A stretch of 64,000 nucleotides of DNA from Piscirickettsiaceae bacterium (lineage in GTDB: Bacteria; Pseudomonadota; Gammaproteobacteria; Nitrosococcales; Methylophagaceae): the NCBI GenBank assembly GCA_013215805.1, contig JABSQM010000005.1, forward strand, positions 248,001 through 312,000. Direction: 5' to 3'. Both the position numbers and the translations under genes were made by a program. The notes beneath the pieces were generated by a model, which was not told where the DNA came from, did no database searches, and worked only from the letters and a program-made list of their open reading frames with translations. Shown one piece after another: positions 1 to 10,454 of the stretch (positions are counted from its first letter, which is position 1; each line of letters starts with the position of its first letter).

Positions 1-478
1 CAAGTACCTGATTTTTTAAATTAATAGTAAGTTGATAGCCATGCGTCAGTTTAACATCCACAAATAATTTATTTACTACACCTTCGGCTAACGTAATGGC
101 TAGGATACCGTTCTTAACAGTGTTATTAAAAAAGATATCTGCGAAACTTGGAGCAATTACAACTTTAATGCCAAAATCATTCAACGCCCAAACAGCATGC
201 TCACGACTTGAACCACACCCAAAATTTTCTCTGGCTAACAAAATAGTGCCACCACGATAACGAGATTTATTTAATATGAATTCTGGGTTTAAAGGTCTAT
301 TTGAGCAATCCTTACCAGGTTCACCATGGTCAAGATAACGCCATGCGTCAAATAAATTAGGCCCCAAGCCATTGCGTGTAACTGATTTGAGAAACTGCTT
401 AGGAATGATAGAATCGGTATCCACATTCAGTCTATCCAATGGAATAACGATGCCCATTTCCAATATGAATGTTTGCAT
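1..478 (-). CDS. leuD: 3-isopropylmalate dehydratase small subunit, C-terminus cut by window edge
   Basis: LeuD pairs with LeuC to isomerise 2- to 3-isopropylmalate in cytosolic leucine biosynthesis. The reverse strand reads from ATG at 478 through 159 codons without a stop. The start [20 protein letters not shown], the segment [12 protein letters not shown] (residues 21-32) and the swivel-domain signature [10 protein letters not shown] (near residue 94) are diagnostic. The family is about 200-215 residues, so some 50 residues lie outside the window. A promoter sits directly upstream and no leuC lies on that side, although leuC commonly precedes leuD. The gene looks intact as far as it is visible. 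Confidence 0.93.
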   Translation of the reverse strand, partial: MQTFILEMGIVIPLDRLNVDTDSIIPKQFLKSVTRNGLGPNLFDAWRYLDHGEPGKDCSNRPLNPEFILNKSRYRGGTILLARENFGCGSSREHAVWALNDFGIKVVIAPSFADIFFNNTVKNGILAITLAEGVVNKLFVDVKLTHGYQLTINLKNQVL

Positions 479-521
479 TACGTGTAATTTTACCCTTATT
501 TAATTTTAATAAACTTTGAAT

Positions 522-550
522 ATTATAGTAAATTAAAATATTAAGAGCAA
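522..550 (-). promoter_or_regulatory. Predicted sigma70 promoter for leuD
   Basis: On the reverse strand TTGCTC (550-545) and a perfect TATAAT (527-522) are separated by 17 bp. Transcription would start near 515 and give a leader of about 37 nt before the leuD ATG. This suggests leuD is expressed on its own. Prediction by consensus only. Confidence 0.5.
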
Positions 551-1791
551 ATCAACAGCCAACATAGGCTATTTATAATAGCTCAAAATATATTTCTTTT
601 TAATGAAGCAAGTCATTAATCATGCTTGTGCATCCTACATATTAAACTTAGATAGATTACACACACTAAAGTCAATTAAATACTTAAGGTAATGACTAAC
701 ATCTGCTGTAAATTTAAAACCCTAACTTGATATAAAATATTTATCATCATAAATGATGACCTATAGCTACTTCAGAGGGGGGGGGCAACAAAACCTAGAG
801 ATTCTACTATTTCCTTTAACCTACTTTAGTTGGTTTAATCCTGACAATCATTATTAAATAATAAAAGTGGTTCCAGAATACACAAAGATATCCGATCAAT
901 TTAGTCTACAACTAGAATATCCAAATCTTTATAATATTATATTCACACTACTCATTATTTTTCCCCAAATATAAAATGCGCTCATATACCTTATTTTTAC
1001 CAATGGAAATCTACACCGCATTAAATCAGCAAATTGACCTACACATCTTATGTAAAAATATCATTTAGCACTAAGATATATAATACAACAAATATATAGA
1101 AAGAGTAGTAAATTTTATTCCTTAAAACATGATTGATTTCCACTGCTTTACTATTTATATTATTATCGATTAGAAGTAAGAAGGCTAATTTAGCATTGAT
1201 ACAAAAATAGCAAATTTATTCTATCAGCTATCAGTCAAAAACCAGTCCTTTATTCATAATACATTATTCAACCAAAAATAATCTCGTAAGAACTTATAGG
1301 AAATTATATTAATTAAGGTCATATTTCCCATTTTATAAAATCATAGAAAATTATTTCGATAACATTATTATAGACACTATAATTATTTAGCAAATAATCA
1401 AGATTACTGATATAGTGTACGCTATGTAATATTAAGACTTATATTGCTGGTCTCTTTTTTGTTACATTGATAGTGAATAACTGTATGAAATGCCGGACAA
1501 TCAATATAAATATTGAGATATATATCCTTACTATCACATGTCGTGAGATAATTTATTGACTAGATATCCATCTACAATATTACTATTACCACCTATATTT
1601 ATCACGCTATTGCTTAAAACCAGATAGCATATTCACGAATTAATTTTTGCAAATATAATACATACGAATTCACCGAAAATATAATGTACATCCAATACCT
1701 AATTAACAATTAAGACATTGAGAATGTGAATAGTTAACTGAGATAAGTTATTAATATAGGTATACGTCCATAATTAATGACCCTTCCAATG
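551..1791. other. Long intergenic region, no recognisable gene
   Basis: About 1.3 kb between the divergent leuD and fabI genes. All six frames are broken by stops every few dozen codons, and base composition is more AT-rich than the flanking genes. I looked for leuC on the minus strand, where synteny would put it and where the length would fit, and saw none of its motifs. A run of nine G (777-785) stands out in the AT-rich background. It could be a fully eroded gene; I cannot name one. Confidence 0.5.
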
Positions 1792-1820
1792 TTAACTGAA
1801 ATCAGGTATCTTGCTATTAT
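1792..1820 (+). promoter_or_regulatory. Predicted sigma70 promoter for fabI
   Basis: TTAACT (1792-1797) and TATTAT (1815-1820) are spaced by 17 bp and lie 28 bp upstream of the fabI start. These are 4/6 and 5/6 matches to consensus. In such AT-rich DNA chance matches are common, so this is tentative. Confidence 0.35.
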
Positions 1821-1847
1821 TAAAATTATTTTTTTATGGAGATATTA

Positions 1848-2636
1848 ATGGGTTTCTTACAAAATAAACGTGTTTTAATTGTTGGTGTTGCTAGCTCTCG
1901 TTCTATTGCTGCAGGCATCGCCTCATCAATGGCACGCGAAGGCGCTAAAATTGCATTTACTTACCAAACAGAAAAATTAAAATCTCGCGTAGAAAAAATT
2001 GCCAATGAATGCCATTCGGATCCTAAATTATTATTTCCCTGTGATGTAGGAAGGGATGAACAAATAGATAATGTTTTCGACAAATTATCTAAATATTGGG
2101 ACGGCCTGGACACCATTGTACATTCAGTTGCTTTTGCTCCCCGTGAACAACTACAAGGTAGTTATATTGATGCCGTCACTCGGAAGGGTTTCTCTGTTGC
2201 ACATGATATCAGCGCTTATAGTTTTGCAGCTTTAGCTAAGGCAGGTAAGGATATGATGGTCAACCGCAACGGCTCATTAATAACGTTAAGTTATTTAGGA
2301 GCTGAACGTGCAATTGATAACTATAATGTTATGGGCGTAGCAAAAGCTAGCTTAGAAGCCAATGTCCGCTATATGGCACATTCTTTAGGCAAACAGGGCA
2401 TACGTGTTAATGCCATTTCCGCTGGTCCTATCAAAACACTTTCTTCAGCTGGCATTGGTGACTTTGGTAAAATGCTTGCTTACGGTGAATGCAATTCTCC
2501 ATTACGTCGCAACGTCACCATTGAAGAAATTGGAAATGTAGCAGCATTTATGTGCTCAGATCTAGCCTCAGGTATCACAGGTGAAATTACTTATGTTGAT
2601 GCAGGTTATAACATTGTGGGTATTGGCAATCAATGA
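1848..2636 (+). CDS. fabI: Enoyl-[acyl-carrier-protein] reductase (NADH), FabI
   Basis: Catalyses the last reduction of each cycle of type II fatty-acid elongation in the cytosol. The 262-residue protein has the same length as E. coli FabI. It carries the short-chain dehydrogenase nucleotide site ([13 protein letters not shown], residues 13-25) and the FabI catalytic region SYLGAERAI...[11 protein letters not shown] with the Tyr-x6-Lys pair. I place the start at ATG 1848 (MGFLQNKR), the usual FabI N-terminus, with a GGAG ribosome site 7 nt upstream; an in-frame ATG at 1836 would add four atypical residues. It converges on ppiD, a gene it often follows co-directionally in other gammaproteobacteria. 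Confidence 0.97.
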   Translation: MGFLQNKRVLIVGVASSRSIAAGIASSMAREGAKIAFTYQTEKLKSRVEKIANECHSDPKLLFPCDVGRDEQIDNVFDKLSKYWDGLDTIVHSVAFAPREQLQGSYIDAVTRKGFSVAHDISAYSFAALAKAGKDMMVNRNGSLITLSYLGAERAIDNYNVMGVAKASLEANVRYMAHSLGKQGIRVNAISAGPIKTLSSAGIGDFGKMLAYGECNSPLRRNVTIEEIGNVAAFMCSDLASGITGEITYVDAGYNIVGIGNQ

Positions 2637-2858
2637 GAGAAAAATCTGCAAAAAATAAATATAACTATATATTATATGTCCCATAAATATCTTAATATTA
2701 GATATGCCAATAATTGTCACAACGATTCCCCCCAATATATGAATGGCAAACTATCTTCTCATTGCCCCCTTATATCTATTCCACATTCCTATCATGTAGG
2801 AGGGGATGGGAGCAAAAATACATATATTATTAAAGTACGATATAAATATCAAGGTTTA

Positions 2859-4760
2859 TTAATGCATATTCTGGCTAAATATATCAATTGTAGCCGTTGT
2901 CTTAAGACTATCTATAAAAGCCTCCACCTCACTTCTACCAGATACCCTAGATAAATTAGATCTCAAATCTTCAAATTCCTTATCCGTAACATAATTAGGG
3001 TTGCCATGATGCACAGCAGTTAATTTGATAATAATATAGTTGCCATTAGTAGCCTTAAATCCGTAGTATTCTGGCTCATTAGCCCCGGTTGGCTTAGAAA
3101 TAGAAAAAGCACGATCCAAAATTTGAGAACTAATTTCCTTATTGCCTCTACTATACACCCGAGTGGTATGCCAATTATTCGTAGCAAAAAAAGGCTCTAT
3201 CATTACACCCAATTTTGATTGAATTATGATATTCTTACCCACTGCACTTGCTCTGTTACTTGCTTTCTCAAAAATAAGTAATTCCTTAATCTCCGGTGCG
3301 ATCACTTCATAAGACATAGGGCTAGCAGGAAAATATTGATTTTTACGAATGACAATCAAATGTGATTTTGATATCTCCATCACAGAACTATTTAGATTAT
3401 CGACCAAAACATCATCACTAAAGGCAATCTTTACAAGATTTTCATTATTCATGATCCCAATATCAAAACCATCACGAGTAAAAGCATCTGTAGTCTTTAT
3501 TTCTATTTCTAACTCTTCAGAAGGAATGCTCAGACTTTCGGGATGCTCATAGCTTAGATCAGTAAGTTGATCCACCTTTTCATAAAATGATTTCTCCGCC
3601 TCTTGATAACGGTACAATGATTCAACCTTTGCTCGTACATCATAAAATGATTGCCATTCCCCAGCTCCTATTTCCGTTAATTGAATTAAATGATAGCCAA
3701 ATTTGGTATGAACTAGATCACTGATATCACCTATACCTTGTAGCATAAATAATGCATCTTCAAATACAGGATCAAACTGACCATGTTTGATAACTCCCAA
3801 ATCACCACCTTTATAAGAAGACTCATTATCCTCAGAGAATTCTTTCGCTAAATTTGTAAAATATTCTCCATCATTTAATCGTTGTGTAATGATATTTATA
3901 GTTGCTAAAGCCCTAGGATCATTATTTGATTCCTTAATCAGAATATGACTTACACGGCGTTGTACGGATCCTGTGAATCGTTCCTGATTATCTACATAAA
4001 ATCTCCCCAACACTTCTTCATCAATAGTCACTGCCTTCTTAAGTTGATCCATAGACAATTCTATATAGTCAACTGCTACACGTTCTGGTAATAAATAGTT
4101 TTTCCGATACTTATTAAAATATTTTTTCATATCCTCGTCAGAAATGTCAATAGATTCCAGTTGCTCTTGCACAGAAATTACACCGTAGGCAATGTCACGT
4201 GACTGCATTTTTAATTTCAATACCGTGTTCACATTTGATTTAGTTATTATCGCTGTTTGCTGAATATTATCAATTAATTCTTGGTTTAACATATTATTGC
4301 GTAACTGTCTCTCAAAGCTAGCACGGCTTAATTCCATCCGTGCCAAGACCGAACCATAATATTCATAATCAAAATTACCATCTTTTTGAAATTCTGGAGT
4401 TGATTGTATTATTTTGGATAATGCGGTATCACTGATTGTTTGACCTAATAGGTTACTTGAAGATAACAATAATTTTTGTTCTATTAAACCATTAAGGACA
4501 CTACGTTTAATTTTTATATTATCGAAAAGTTTGAAATCAAAATTTTTACCGAGCATAGACCGCATTCGCTCACGGTATTGTTGCATCGCTTGTTGAAATT
4601 CGGTCTGTGTAATCTCCTCATCATTGACAAAAGCAACAGCTAATTCTCCCGAACCACCCATATATGAATTAATGCCCCATAAAGCAAAAGGAATGCTAAT
4701 CAATGACACGATAATCCAAGCTAGCCAACCTTGAGAGTGCTCACGAATGAAATGCAACAT
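2859..4760 (-). CDS. ppiD: Periplasmic folding chaperone PpiD (SurA-like, one parvulin domain)
   Basis: Inner-membrane-anchored chaperone that meets proteins leaving the Sec translocon and assists folding in the periplasm. At 633 residues it matches family length. A single membrane segment (about 12-33) follows a short cytosolic tail. A SurA_N-like chaperone region covers roughly 36-200 and one PpiC-type parvulin domain about 268-364 (RRVSHILIK, then KGGDLGVIKHGQFDPVFEDA and FGYHLIQL). The C-terminal part is divergent. It lies downstream of hupB and two tRNAs in the arrangement seen in Pseudomonas-type genomes. PpiD parvulin domains are often catalytically weak, so isomerase activity is not implied. 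Confidence 0.93.
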   Translation of the reverse strand: MLHFIREHSQGWLAWIIVSLISIPFALWGINSYMGGSGELAVAFVNDEEITQTEFQQAMQQYRERMRSMLGKNFDFKLFDNIKIKRSVLNGLIEQKLLLSSSNLLGQTISDTALSKIIQSTPEFQKDGNFDYEYYGSVLARMELSRASFERQLRNNMLNQELIDNIQQTAIITKSNVNTVLKLKMQSRDIAYGVISVQEQLESIDISDEDMKKYFNKYRKNYLLPERVAVDYIELSMDQLKKAVTIDEEVLGRFYVDNQERFTGSVQRRVSHILIKESNNDPRALATINIITQRLNDGEYFTNLAKEFSEDNESSYKGGDLGVIKHGQFDPVFEDALFMLQGIGDISDLVHTKFGYHLIQLTEIGAGEWQSFYDVRAKVESLYRYQEAEKSFYEKVDQLTDLSYEHPESLSIPSEELEIEIKTTDAFTRDGFDIGIMNNENLVKIAFSDDVLVDNLNSSVMEISKSHLIVIRKNQYFPASPMSYEVIAPEIKELLIFEKASNRASAVGKNIIIQSKLGVMIEPFFATNNWHTTRVYSRGNKEISSQILDRAFSISKPTGANEPEYYGFKATNGNYIIIKLTAVHHGNPNYVTDKEFEDLRSNLSRVSGRSEVEAFIDSLKTTATIDIFSQNMH

Positions 4761-4842
4761 GAAATGAAACCCTCAAGAGAAATGATTAATTAAATATATA
4801 AAAAGAAAAGGCGCGCATATAATACACCTTATTTTAAGTCTA

Positions 4843-4919
4843 TGGCGGAGCGGACGGGACTCGAACCCGCGACCTCCGGCGTGACAGGCCAGCATTCTAA
4901 CCAGCTGAACTACCGCTCC
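4843..4919 (-). tRNA. tRNA-Asp (anticodon GTC), CCA encoded
   Basis: The reverse strand folds as a 77-nt cloverleaf starting GGAGCGG and ending CCGCTCCG plus CCA. The anticodon loop CTGTCAC gives GTC. The sequence is close to E. coli tRNA-Asp. It lies 12 nt from tRNA-Val and is probably processed from a hupB-tRNA transcript. Confidence 0.97.
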
Positions 4920-4931
4920 TAATATTTCTCT

Positions 4932-5007
4932 TGGTGGGTGCTGAGGGGATCGAACCCCCGACCCTTGCCTTGTAAGGGCAATGCTCTCCCAGCTGAGCTA
5001 AGCACCC
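4932..5007 (-). tRNA. tRNA-Val (anticodon TAC), CCA encoded
   Basis: A 76-nt cloverleaf on the reverse strand, beginning GGGTGCT and ending AGCACCCACCA. The anticodon loop CTTACAA gives TAC. It begins only 5 nt after the hupB stop codon, so co-transcription with hupB is likely. Confidence 0.97.
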
Positions 5008-5012
5008 AACAT

Positions 5013-5291
5013 TTAAAGTAAGTTTACAGCATCTTTTAAAGCCTTACCAGGTTTAAATGAAGGTATTTTAGCCTCCGCAATTTTAATCTCTTCGCCTGTA
5101 CGAGGATTTCGACCTATGCGTGCAGAACGGTTACGCACAGAAAATGTACCAAAACCCACTATGGAAACCTGGTCTCCACCACTCAGAGCTTCAGTTACAG
5201 CTGAGGTGACACCGTTGACAGCTAAAGCTGCCTTTACTCTCGAAATATCTGCAGATTTTGCTACAGCATCAATTAGTTCAAATTTATTCAT
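5013..5291 (-). CDS. hupB: DNA-binding protein HU
   Basis: Small histone-like nucleoid protein that bends and compacts DNA as a dimer. The 92-residue protein starts [11 protein letters not shown], has the DNA-binding arm signature [18 protein letters not shown] (residues 46-63) and ends in the usual [10 protein letters not shown] helix. I use ATG 5291 because HU proteins begin MNK and GAGGA sits 8 nt upstream; an upstream in-frame start would add five residues. In many gammaproteobacteria lon lies just upstream of hupB; here there is only about 200 bp of non-coding DNA before rsmA, so lon is absent from this locus. Confidence 0.96.
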   Translation of the reverse strand: MNKFELIDAVAKSADISRVKAALAVNGVTSAVTEALSGGDQVSIVGFGTFSVRNRSARIGRNPRTGEEIKIAEAKIPSFKPGKALKDAVNLL

Positions 5292-5502
5292 AGACAAATT
5301 CCTCATACTAAGTTTATAAGATTATATTCAATAGCCATACTCTAATTTAGACTTAAAATCTATTTATTATGTGTATATCTACAGCAAAATAGCATATCAA
5401 GCCAGATATTTTTTATAATTTAGAATAGATCAATCTTTCATATTCTCCATCATTTAACTTGCAAATCATCAAACATTTAACTAAATTAAAAATTATTTAT
5501 AT

Positions 5503-6315
5503 TTATCTATAATAATCAACATTTTTCAACCAAGTGCGAGTAAGAGCAACAAATTGCTCTACACTCACAGTCTCAGGTCGCTGCCCAGGCTCCAATCCAA
5601 TTGACTCTAAAACATCTATAGGGATCATATTTTTAAAAGTATTAGCTATCGTTTTTCTTCTTTGAGAAAAAGCTTGCCCCACAACTAAACTTAATGCCTC
5701 TAAACTAACATTTCCACCAATAGGATTTCTTAATGGTTGCAAATAAACGACGGCTGATTCCACTTTTGGTATAGGATAAAATGCCTCGGGAGGAACAGCA
5801 AGTAAGGATGCAGCATGATATTTATATTGCAACATAATGCTCAGCCTTCCATAATTTTTACTGCCAGGTTGCGCACATATTCGCTCCACAACTTCTCGTT
5901 GCAACATAAAGAGCATGTCATCAATATGTTTTGATTGCTTTAATAAATGGAACAATAATGGTGTCCCAATATTATATGGCAGGTTGCCTATCACCCTAAG
6001 TTTTTCCTGCCCTTTGACTAATTTTTGATAATTAAAATGTAAAGCATCAGCCTCATGTATATTTAAATTACTAAATGGTTGTATATCAACCTGTAATAGC
6101 AGTATTAGATTTCGATCGATCTCAATTACATCTAAATATTTGCATGAATGTAGCAATGGTAAAGTTAATGCTCCTTGTCCAGGGCCTATCTCCACTATAT
6201 GCTGAGTTGGCTGTACATCAAACAATGAAATGATATTATCAATTACGATCTGATCTCTTAAAAAATTTTGGCCAAATCGTTTGCGAACCTTAAAATAGCA
6301 TTTATTTTCACTCAT
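5503..6315 (-). CDS. rsmA: 16S rRNA dimethyladenosine transferase RsmA (KsgA)
   Basis: Uses S-adenosylmethionine to dimethylate two adjacent adenosines in helix 45 of 16S rRNA during late 30S assembly. The 270-residue protein is family length. It has GQNFLRDQ (15-22), the SAM-binding motif VEIGPGQGAL (41-50) and the catalytic motif IV NLPYNIG (111-117). The usual order is surA-pdxA-rsmA; here surA and rsmA are kept but pdxA is missing between them. Confidence 0.96.
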   Translation of the reverse strand: MSENKCYFKVRKRFGQNFLRDQIVIDNIISLFDVQPTQHIVEIGPGQGALTLPLLHSCKYLDVIEIDRNLILLLQVDIQPFSNLNIHEADALHFNYQKLVKGQEKLRVIGNLPYNIGTPLLFHLLKQSKHIDDMLFMLQREVVERICAQPGSKNYGRLSIMLQYKYHAASLLAVPPEAFYPIPKVESAVVYLQPLRNPIGGNVSLEALSLVVGQAFSQRRKTIANTFKNMIPIDVLESIGLEPGQRPETVSVEQFVALTRTWLKNVDYYR

Positions 6316-6681
6316 TAATTTTTAATCCATTGTTTATATATATGATGCACATCTGTATTGAAATATTGATAATGAAAATTATGGAAAAGCACTTTTCATA
6401 TATGTACTACGATCTAAGATTACATTATGGCATGCAATAAAGTTGATATATCTTAAATATATGTAAAAATATACCTTCAAATATCAACTAAATGTTATAT
6501 ACCGTGGATAACATAAATAGCAATGCAAAAATAATTTTAATAGGCACAAGCTAATGCACTTTCAAAAATAATCACTATAATTTAATAAATTAATATTTAC
6601 TAATTATAGTTTTAGACGATGTATGGTTTCCCATATTCACTGATATTATCTATAAATTTTAAGGCTAGATAATGAGCATGA
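6316..6681. other. Intergenic gap where pdxA usually lies
   Basis: A stretch of 366 bp between surA and rsmA without an open frame of note. Conserved synteny would put pdxA (about 1 kb) here on the reverse strand. I searched the reverse translation for PdxA metal-site and glycine-rich motifs and found none, so the gene has been removed rather than left as a readable pseudogene. A single DnaA-box-like TTATCCACG occurs near 6505 on the reverse strand. Confidence 0.5.
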
Positions 6682-7947
6682 CTACTCAGGAGCTGTATTT
6701 GCAACATGGGCTTCATCTCGAGTTAGAAGTGACTGAATTTTTTCACTTGCCATTTCCTTACTTCCTCGAATGTTATCTAGAGCCTCATGTCTCCTATACC
6801 CCTCACCTATATTTCGCTCCATTGTCTTGAACAATTTCACTATATACCCACCAAGGGGGCTTTCAAATATTTCACCAACCCCACCCTCATCCAAGATATC
6901 AACTTCTTCACCTAATACGGATACAATAGTGACATCAGTCATCCAGCCAAGGTGACTATTTTTCATAGATAAATCCATATCATTAGAATTTCTTTGAGCT
7001 AATATCACAAAATCCCCGCCATCCATCACTCTTTTACGTAATTCCTGCAAACGTACTGCAATATTTTTATCTGTGATTAATTTATTGGCTCCCATTACAA
7101 CATGACTAGCTAGAATATTCTTCGTATGCCATTTTTCCATTTTATGCTCTTTTAATTTTACCAAATTAAGACTGTTGCCCTCACGAACAGTATCACTTAT
7201 CTGACCAATTATTAGCTTCGGGACAATTTTGGCAAATATAGAGGGTGAGTTGCCATGCTTACGCCAGCCTATATCGCCACCATCAAATGCATTGCTACTA
7301 TCGGAATAGGCCGCAGATATTTCTATAAAACTTACATCAGCATGTAATAGCCCATTAATCTTATCAGTCTTTTTCTGTAGTACCTCAATGATCTTAGGAG
7401 GTATAAATTCAGACATATTCATTGATATATGCAATAAATGATGCAATCTCCTAAGACAATTACGGGTGGACTGCGTTGCTAATGAATAGTTAATTTCAAG
7501 TCCAGAAATAATGATAGGAGGATCATCCTTAATTGCAAGATAGCGTTTTATAATCATTTCTTCACGAATCCATTCAAAAAAATCATAAAAATTATATTTA
7601 CCCTTCTCTACGAAATGAATAAATTTCGGTAAGGACAATTTGTTATGATCAGCCATCTGGCGCATAATCAAAAGCACTTCGTTATCAGTGATATTAATAC
7701 CGGATTCTATTGCTTTCTGTAAAACAGTTTTACGCAGGATAAGTCGTTCAACTGGCATTTTATGAATGAAAATAGCAGATAATTTAGCAATATGTCTAAA
7801 ATATGTATGACCACCCATGGTACCTTCTAACAGAGATGAGTCACTTTCTAAAACCACCCCGCCATCAACTACAGCCACAATTATATCTGAAGGTATAGCT
7901 AAAGACGAGGTACATATTAACAGGATATAAAATAGATGATGGAACAT
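6682..7947 (-). CDS. surA: Periplasmic chaperone and peptidyl-prolyl isomerase SurA
   Basis: Escorts unfolded outer-membrane proteins across the periplasm to the BAM complex. The 421-residue protein starts with a hydrophobic signal peptide (about 1-18, cleavage after LAIP or similar), then the SurA N-terminal chaperone region beginning IIVAVVDGGVVLESD. Two parvulin repeats follow, at about 169-266 (LLHIS...DGGDIGWRKHG) and 279-375 (ILASHVVM...SHLGWM). Repeat 1 keeps GGDIGW; repeat 2 is more divergent. It lies next to lptD, whose product is a major SurA client, as in most gammaproteobacteria. Confidence 0.92.
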   Translation of the reverse strand: MFHHLFYILLICTSSLAIPSDIIVAVVDGGVVLESDSSLLEGTMGGHTYFRHIAKLSAIFIHKMPVERLILRKTVLQKAIESGINITDNEVLLIMRQMADHNKLSLPKFIHFVEKGKYNFYDFFEWIREEMIIKRYLAIKDDPPIIISGLEINYSLATQSTRNCLRRLHHLLHISMNMSEFIPPKIIEVLQKKTDKINGLLHADVSFIEISAAYSDSSNAFDGGDIGWRKHGNSPSIFAKIVPKLIIGQISDTVREGNSLNLVKLKEHKMEKWHTKNILASHVVMGANKLITDKNIAVRLQELRKRVMDGGDFVILAQRNSNDMDLSMKNSHLGWMTDVTIVSVLGEEVDILDEGGVGEIFESPLGGYIVKLFKTMERNIGEGYRRHEALDNIRGSKEMASEKIQSLLTRDEAHVANTAPE

Positions 7948-8007
7948 GACGAATCAATTATATATTCTATAATAATCCACCATCAAGTAATAGGTATGAT
8001 ATTTAAA

Positions 8008-10212
8008 TTATAATTTAAATGCGTCCTGGCCAAATATACCGCGCTCTAATTTTAATTGAGCAGTTGCTTTTCGGCTAGAGTTGCCTAGACCTCCTAATTT
8101 TATTTGAAAGAAAATAGCTAAGCTATGATTATCATTATTGACATAATCCTTAATAACTATACCTGTCGCCCAACAGCATCCTTCATATGTAACTCCAGCT
8201 AGAGATTCTAGGGTTCTAAAACTATCCAAAGATCGATGCCAACTCCCCACCACACTCCATTCTTTATTAAACGGCATTCGAGCAGAAACGTTTATTTGCT
8301 GTGAACTTTGTATCTTATCCCTACGGTGACGATGTACTATATTTAGCAATCTACCATTATTGCCGTCATATCGCAGTATAATGGCCGAGATATTAGAGGA
8401 GTAATTAACATGAGGATTCCACTGAATTTCACTAAACAACTTCCACTTTTTGGCAATAGAAGCTGTAATTTTAAAAGCCATATCAGAATCAAGACGAGCT
8501 GTATTATCAGTATATTGCAAAGTAACCTTACGATCACTAAAATAAATAATGCTGCCTAAAGTTGCCCGCAAATTTTCATAACCTGTTTGTTGGTTAACTA
8601 ATCGTGATTTAATAGATAATGACAATTGGTTAGCATCCCCAATTCTATCAGAACCTAAAAATCGGTTATAAAAAAATGAATGCTCCATATTAAAAGTGCG
8701 TATACTAGCATCAAAATTTGGAAGAGCATCTTGATCATTATGTCGTATATGTAGGTAAAATATACGCGGCTCTAATGTTTGCATAAATTTGATCTTGCCA
8801 ATTGATAAAACCCTTTCAAAAAATAAACCACTATCTACACTAGCGATTGACAATGCTCTTGCGGGTGTATTGTCTATATCAGAAACAATATCTCCTTGTA
8901 TATTATAACTGGTATGATTAAATTCCACTCTAGGGGTTATAAAAGCGATGGATGAACGCCATGGCAGATTAACAAAAAATCTTAGCTCAATACGTTGACC
9001 AAAAATCTGATACCTATGATCGAAATTAATATATTCGGCGGAAAAACCATAAATCATACCCAGCACTTTATACGGCAAAGAGCCGATCAATTTTAATTCC
9101 GGCAAAAGTCGGTAAGGTTCATTGCTATCCATAAAGGTCTGGAAGACTTTCAGAGCACCCGTGAAATTCCAATGATCCCCCCTATAATTCACATCAATAT
9201 TTCTATTTGGATAAGTGCTAATACCGTCAATACCTAGATATGAATCAAAACTTTCCGAATACTCATTATCAAAAATATATTTATAGTCAAAATTAACGAT
9301 CCATCGTGATGACAAATTAGTATGATTATGCCAAAAAAAATATTTACGGTCTTTATAGTAATATTTGTCAATTAAATCCCCTTCTTTTTTCAAATCATCT
9401 CTATCAAAAAAAGCGATATCTACTTGACCTTTGCTGCTTGTGGATAAATATCTAAATTCACTTACAAGCATTAACCCTCTATTAGACATATAACCAGGTG
9501 TAAAAGTTACATCTATTCCTGATGCGATATTCCAATAATATGGTATTCTGACATTCAAACCCATTTTATTACCATATCCCATCAGTGGTGCTAACAATCC
9601 TGATTTACGTTTATTGTTAAGAGAAAAGCTAAGAAAAGGAAAATAAAAGATTGGGATACTACCAATCCATGCTAAAGTATCTATCGCATGTCCAATTGCT
9701 GCCTCATGATATAAAATAATTTTAGATGCCTGCAACAACCACGAGACATTTCTTGAAGCACAAGTCGTATATGTTGCCTCCACTAATTCTGTTCGTATTT
9801 TATCTTCATGATGAACATGTAAGGCCTCACCGCGGACATAAGTTTCTTTCAACCAGTATATGACATTGATCATACTGCCTTTATTGCCAATTAAGGACCA
9901 TTCACTCTGATCAGCACTCAATATGATGTCACTATTTTGTACAATAACATCACCTTGTGCCAATATATTATTGGAATTTCGGTCATAAATTGTACGTCTA
10001 GACTCAATTTGTTGACCGGTGTGTCTCATTCCTATATCACTGGGGGAAACAGAGACACCATCTTTAATATTTTCTAAATTTCTCATATAAGGTAAAAAAT
10101 TTACAATATCATACGGTTCGTCACAATGTTGAAATTCCGATTGGGCTAAAGCCATTATGCCAAAGCACGATAGCAAAGCAGCGGAAGATACCATTGGTTT
10201 ATACATGCGCAT
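8008..10212 (-). CDS. lptD: LPS-assembly protein LptD
   Basis: Outer-membrane beta-barrel that, with LptE, inserts lipopolysaccharide into the outer leaflet. The protein is 734 residues, shorter than E. coli LptD (784). A signal peptide (about 1-23) is followed by the periplasmic OstA-type jellyroll (RRTIYDRNSNNILAQGDV, 72-89) and a barrel domain. The four conserved cysteines needed for the two inter-domain disulfides are present: C30, C151 and the pair C679-C680 in TYEGCCW. Presence of LptD together with LptF/LptG in this window argues for a real LPS-bearing outer membrane. The start could be the first or third codon (both ATG). Confidence 0.95.
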   Translation of the reverse strand: MRMYKPMVSSAALLSCFGIMALAQSEFQHCDEPYDIVNFLPYMRNLENIKDGVSVSPSDIGMRHTGQQIESRRTIYDRNSNNILAQGDVIVQNSDIILSADQSEWSLIGNKGSMINVIYWLKETYVRGEALHVHHEDKIRTELVEATYTTCASRNVSWLLQASKIILYHEAAIGHAIDTLAWIGSIPIFYFPFLSFSLNNKRKSGLLAPLMGYGNKMGLNVRIPYYWNIASGIDVTFTPGYMSNRGLMLVSEFRYLSTSSKGQVDIAFFDRDDLKKEGDLIDKYYYKDRKYFFWHNHTNLSSRWIVNFDYKYIFDNEYSESFDSYLGIDGISTYPNRNIDVNYRGDHWNFTGALKVFQTFMDSNEPYRLLPELKLIGSLPYKVLGMIYGFSAEYINFDHRYQIFGQRIELRFFVNLPWRSSIAFITPRVEFNHTSYNIQGDIVSDIDNTPARALSIASVDSGLFFERVLSIGKIKFMQTLEPRIFYLHIRHNDQDALPNFDASIRTFNMEHSFFYNRFLGSDRIGDANQLSLSIKSRLVNQQTGYENLRATLGSIIYFSDRKVTLQYTDNTARLDSDMAFKITASIAKKWKLFSEIQWNPHVNYSSNISAIILRYDGNNGRLLNIVHRHRRDKIQSSQQINVSARMPFNKEWSVVGSWHRSLDSFRTLESLAGVTYEGCCWATGIVIKDYVNNDNHSLAIFFQIKLGGLGNSSRKATAQLKLERGIFGQDAFKL

Positions 10213-10454
10213 ACTCTACTATAATATTTTTACATCCTAAAAAACTAAATCCTTTTAATTATCAATGCCTTCCCACGAAAATTATTGCGAAATAATTTAA
10301 GGCTCCATCACTTATGGATATAAAAGATATGGAAAATTTATGGTAATCAATCTTCATTTATTATTTGATTTTACCCTATCATACATCGACATAGTTAAAA
10401 ATTAAATTCAAGTACGTTATTTTTTATCTATCTAAAATATTTTCTAATATTTCA

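Noticed and set aside
2676-2954. Plus-strand frame of 92 codons
   Set aside because: It overlaps the 3' end of ppiD, has no ribosome site and no recognisable composition or motif.
6316-6681. DnaA-box-like TTATCCACG considered as an origin
   Set aside because: A single box without a cluster, AT-rich repeats or dnaA/dnaN/mnmG neighbours.
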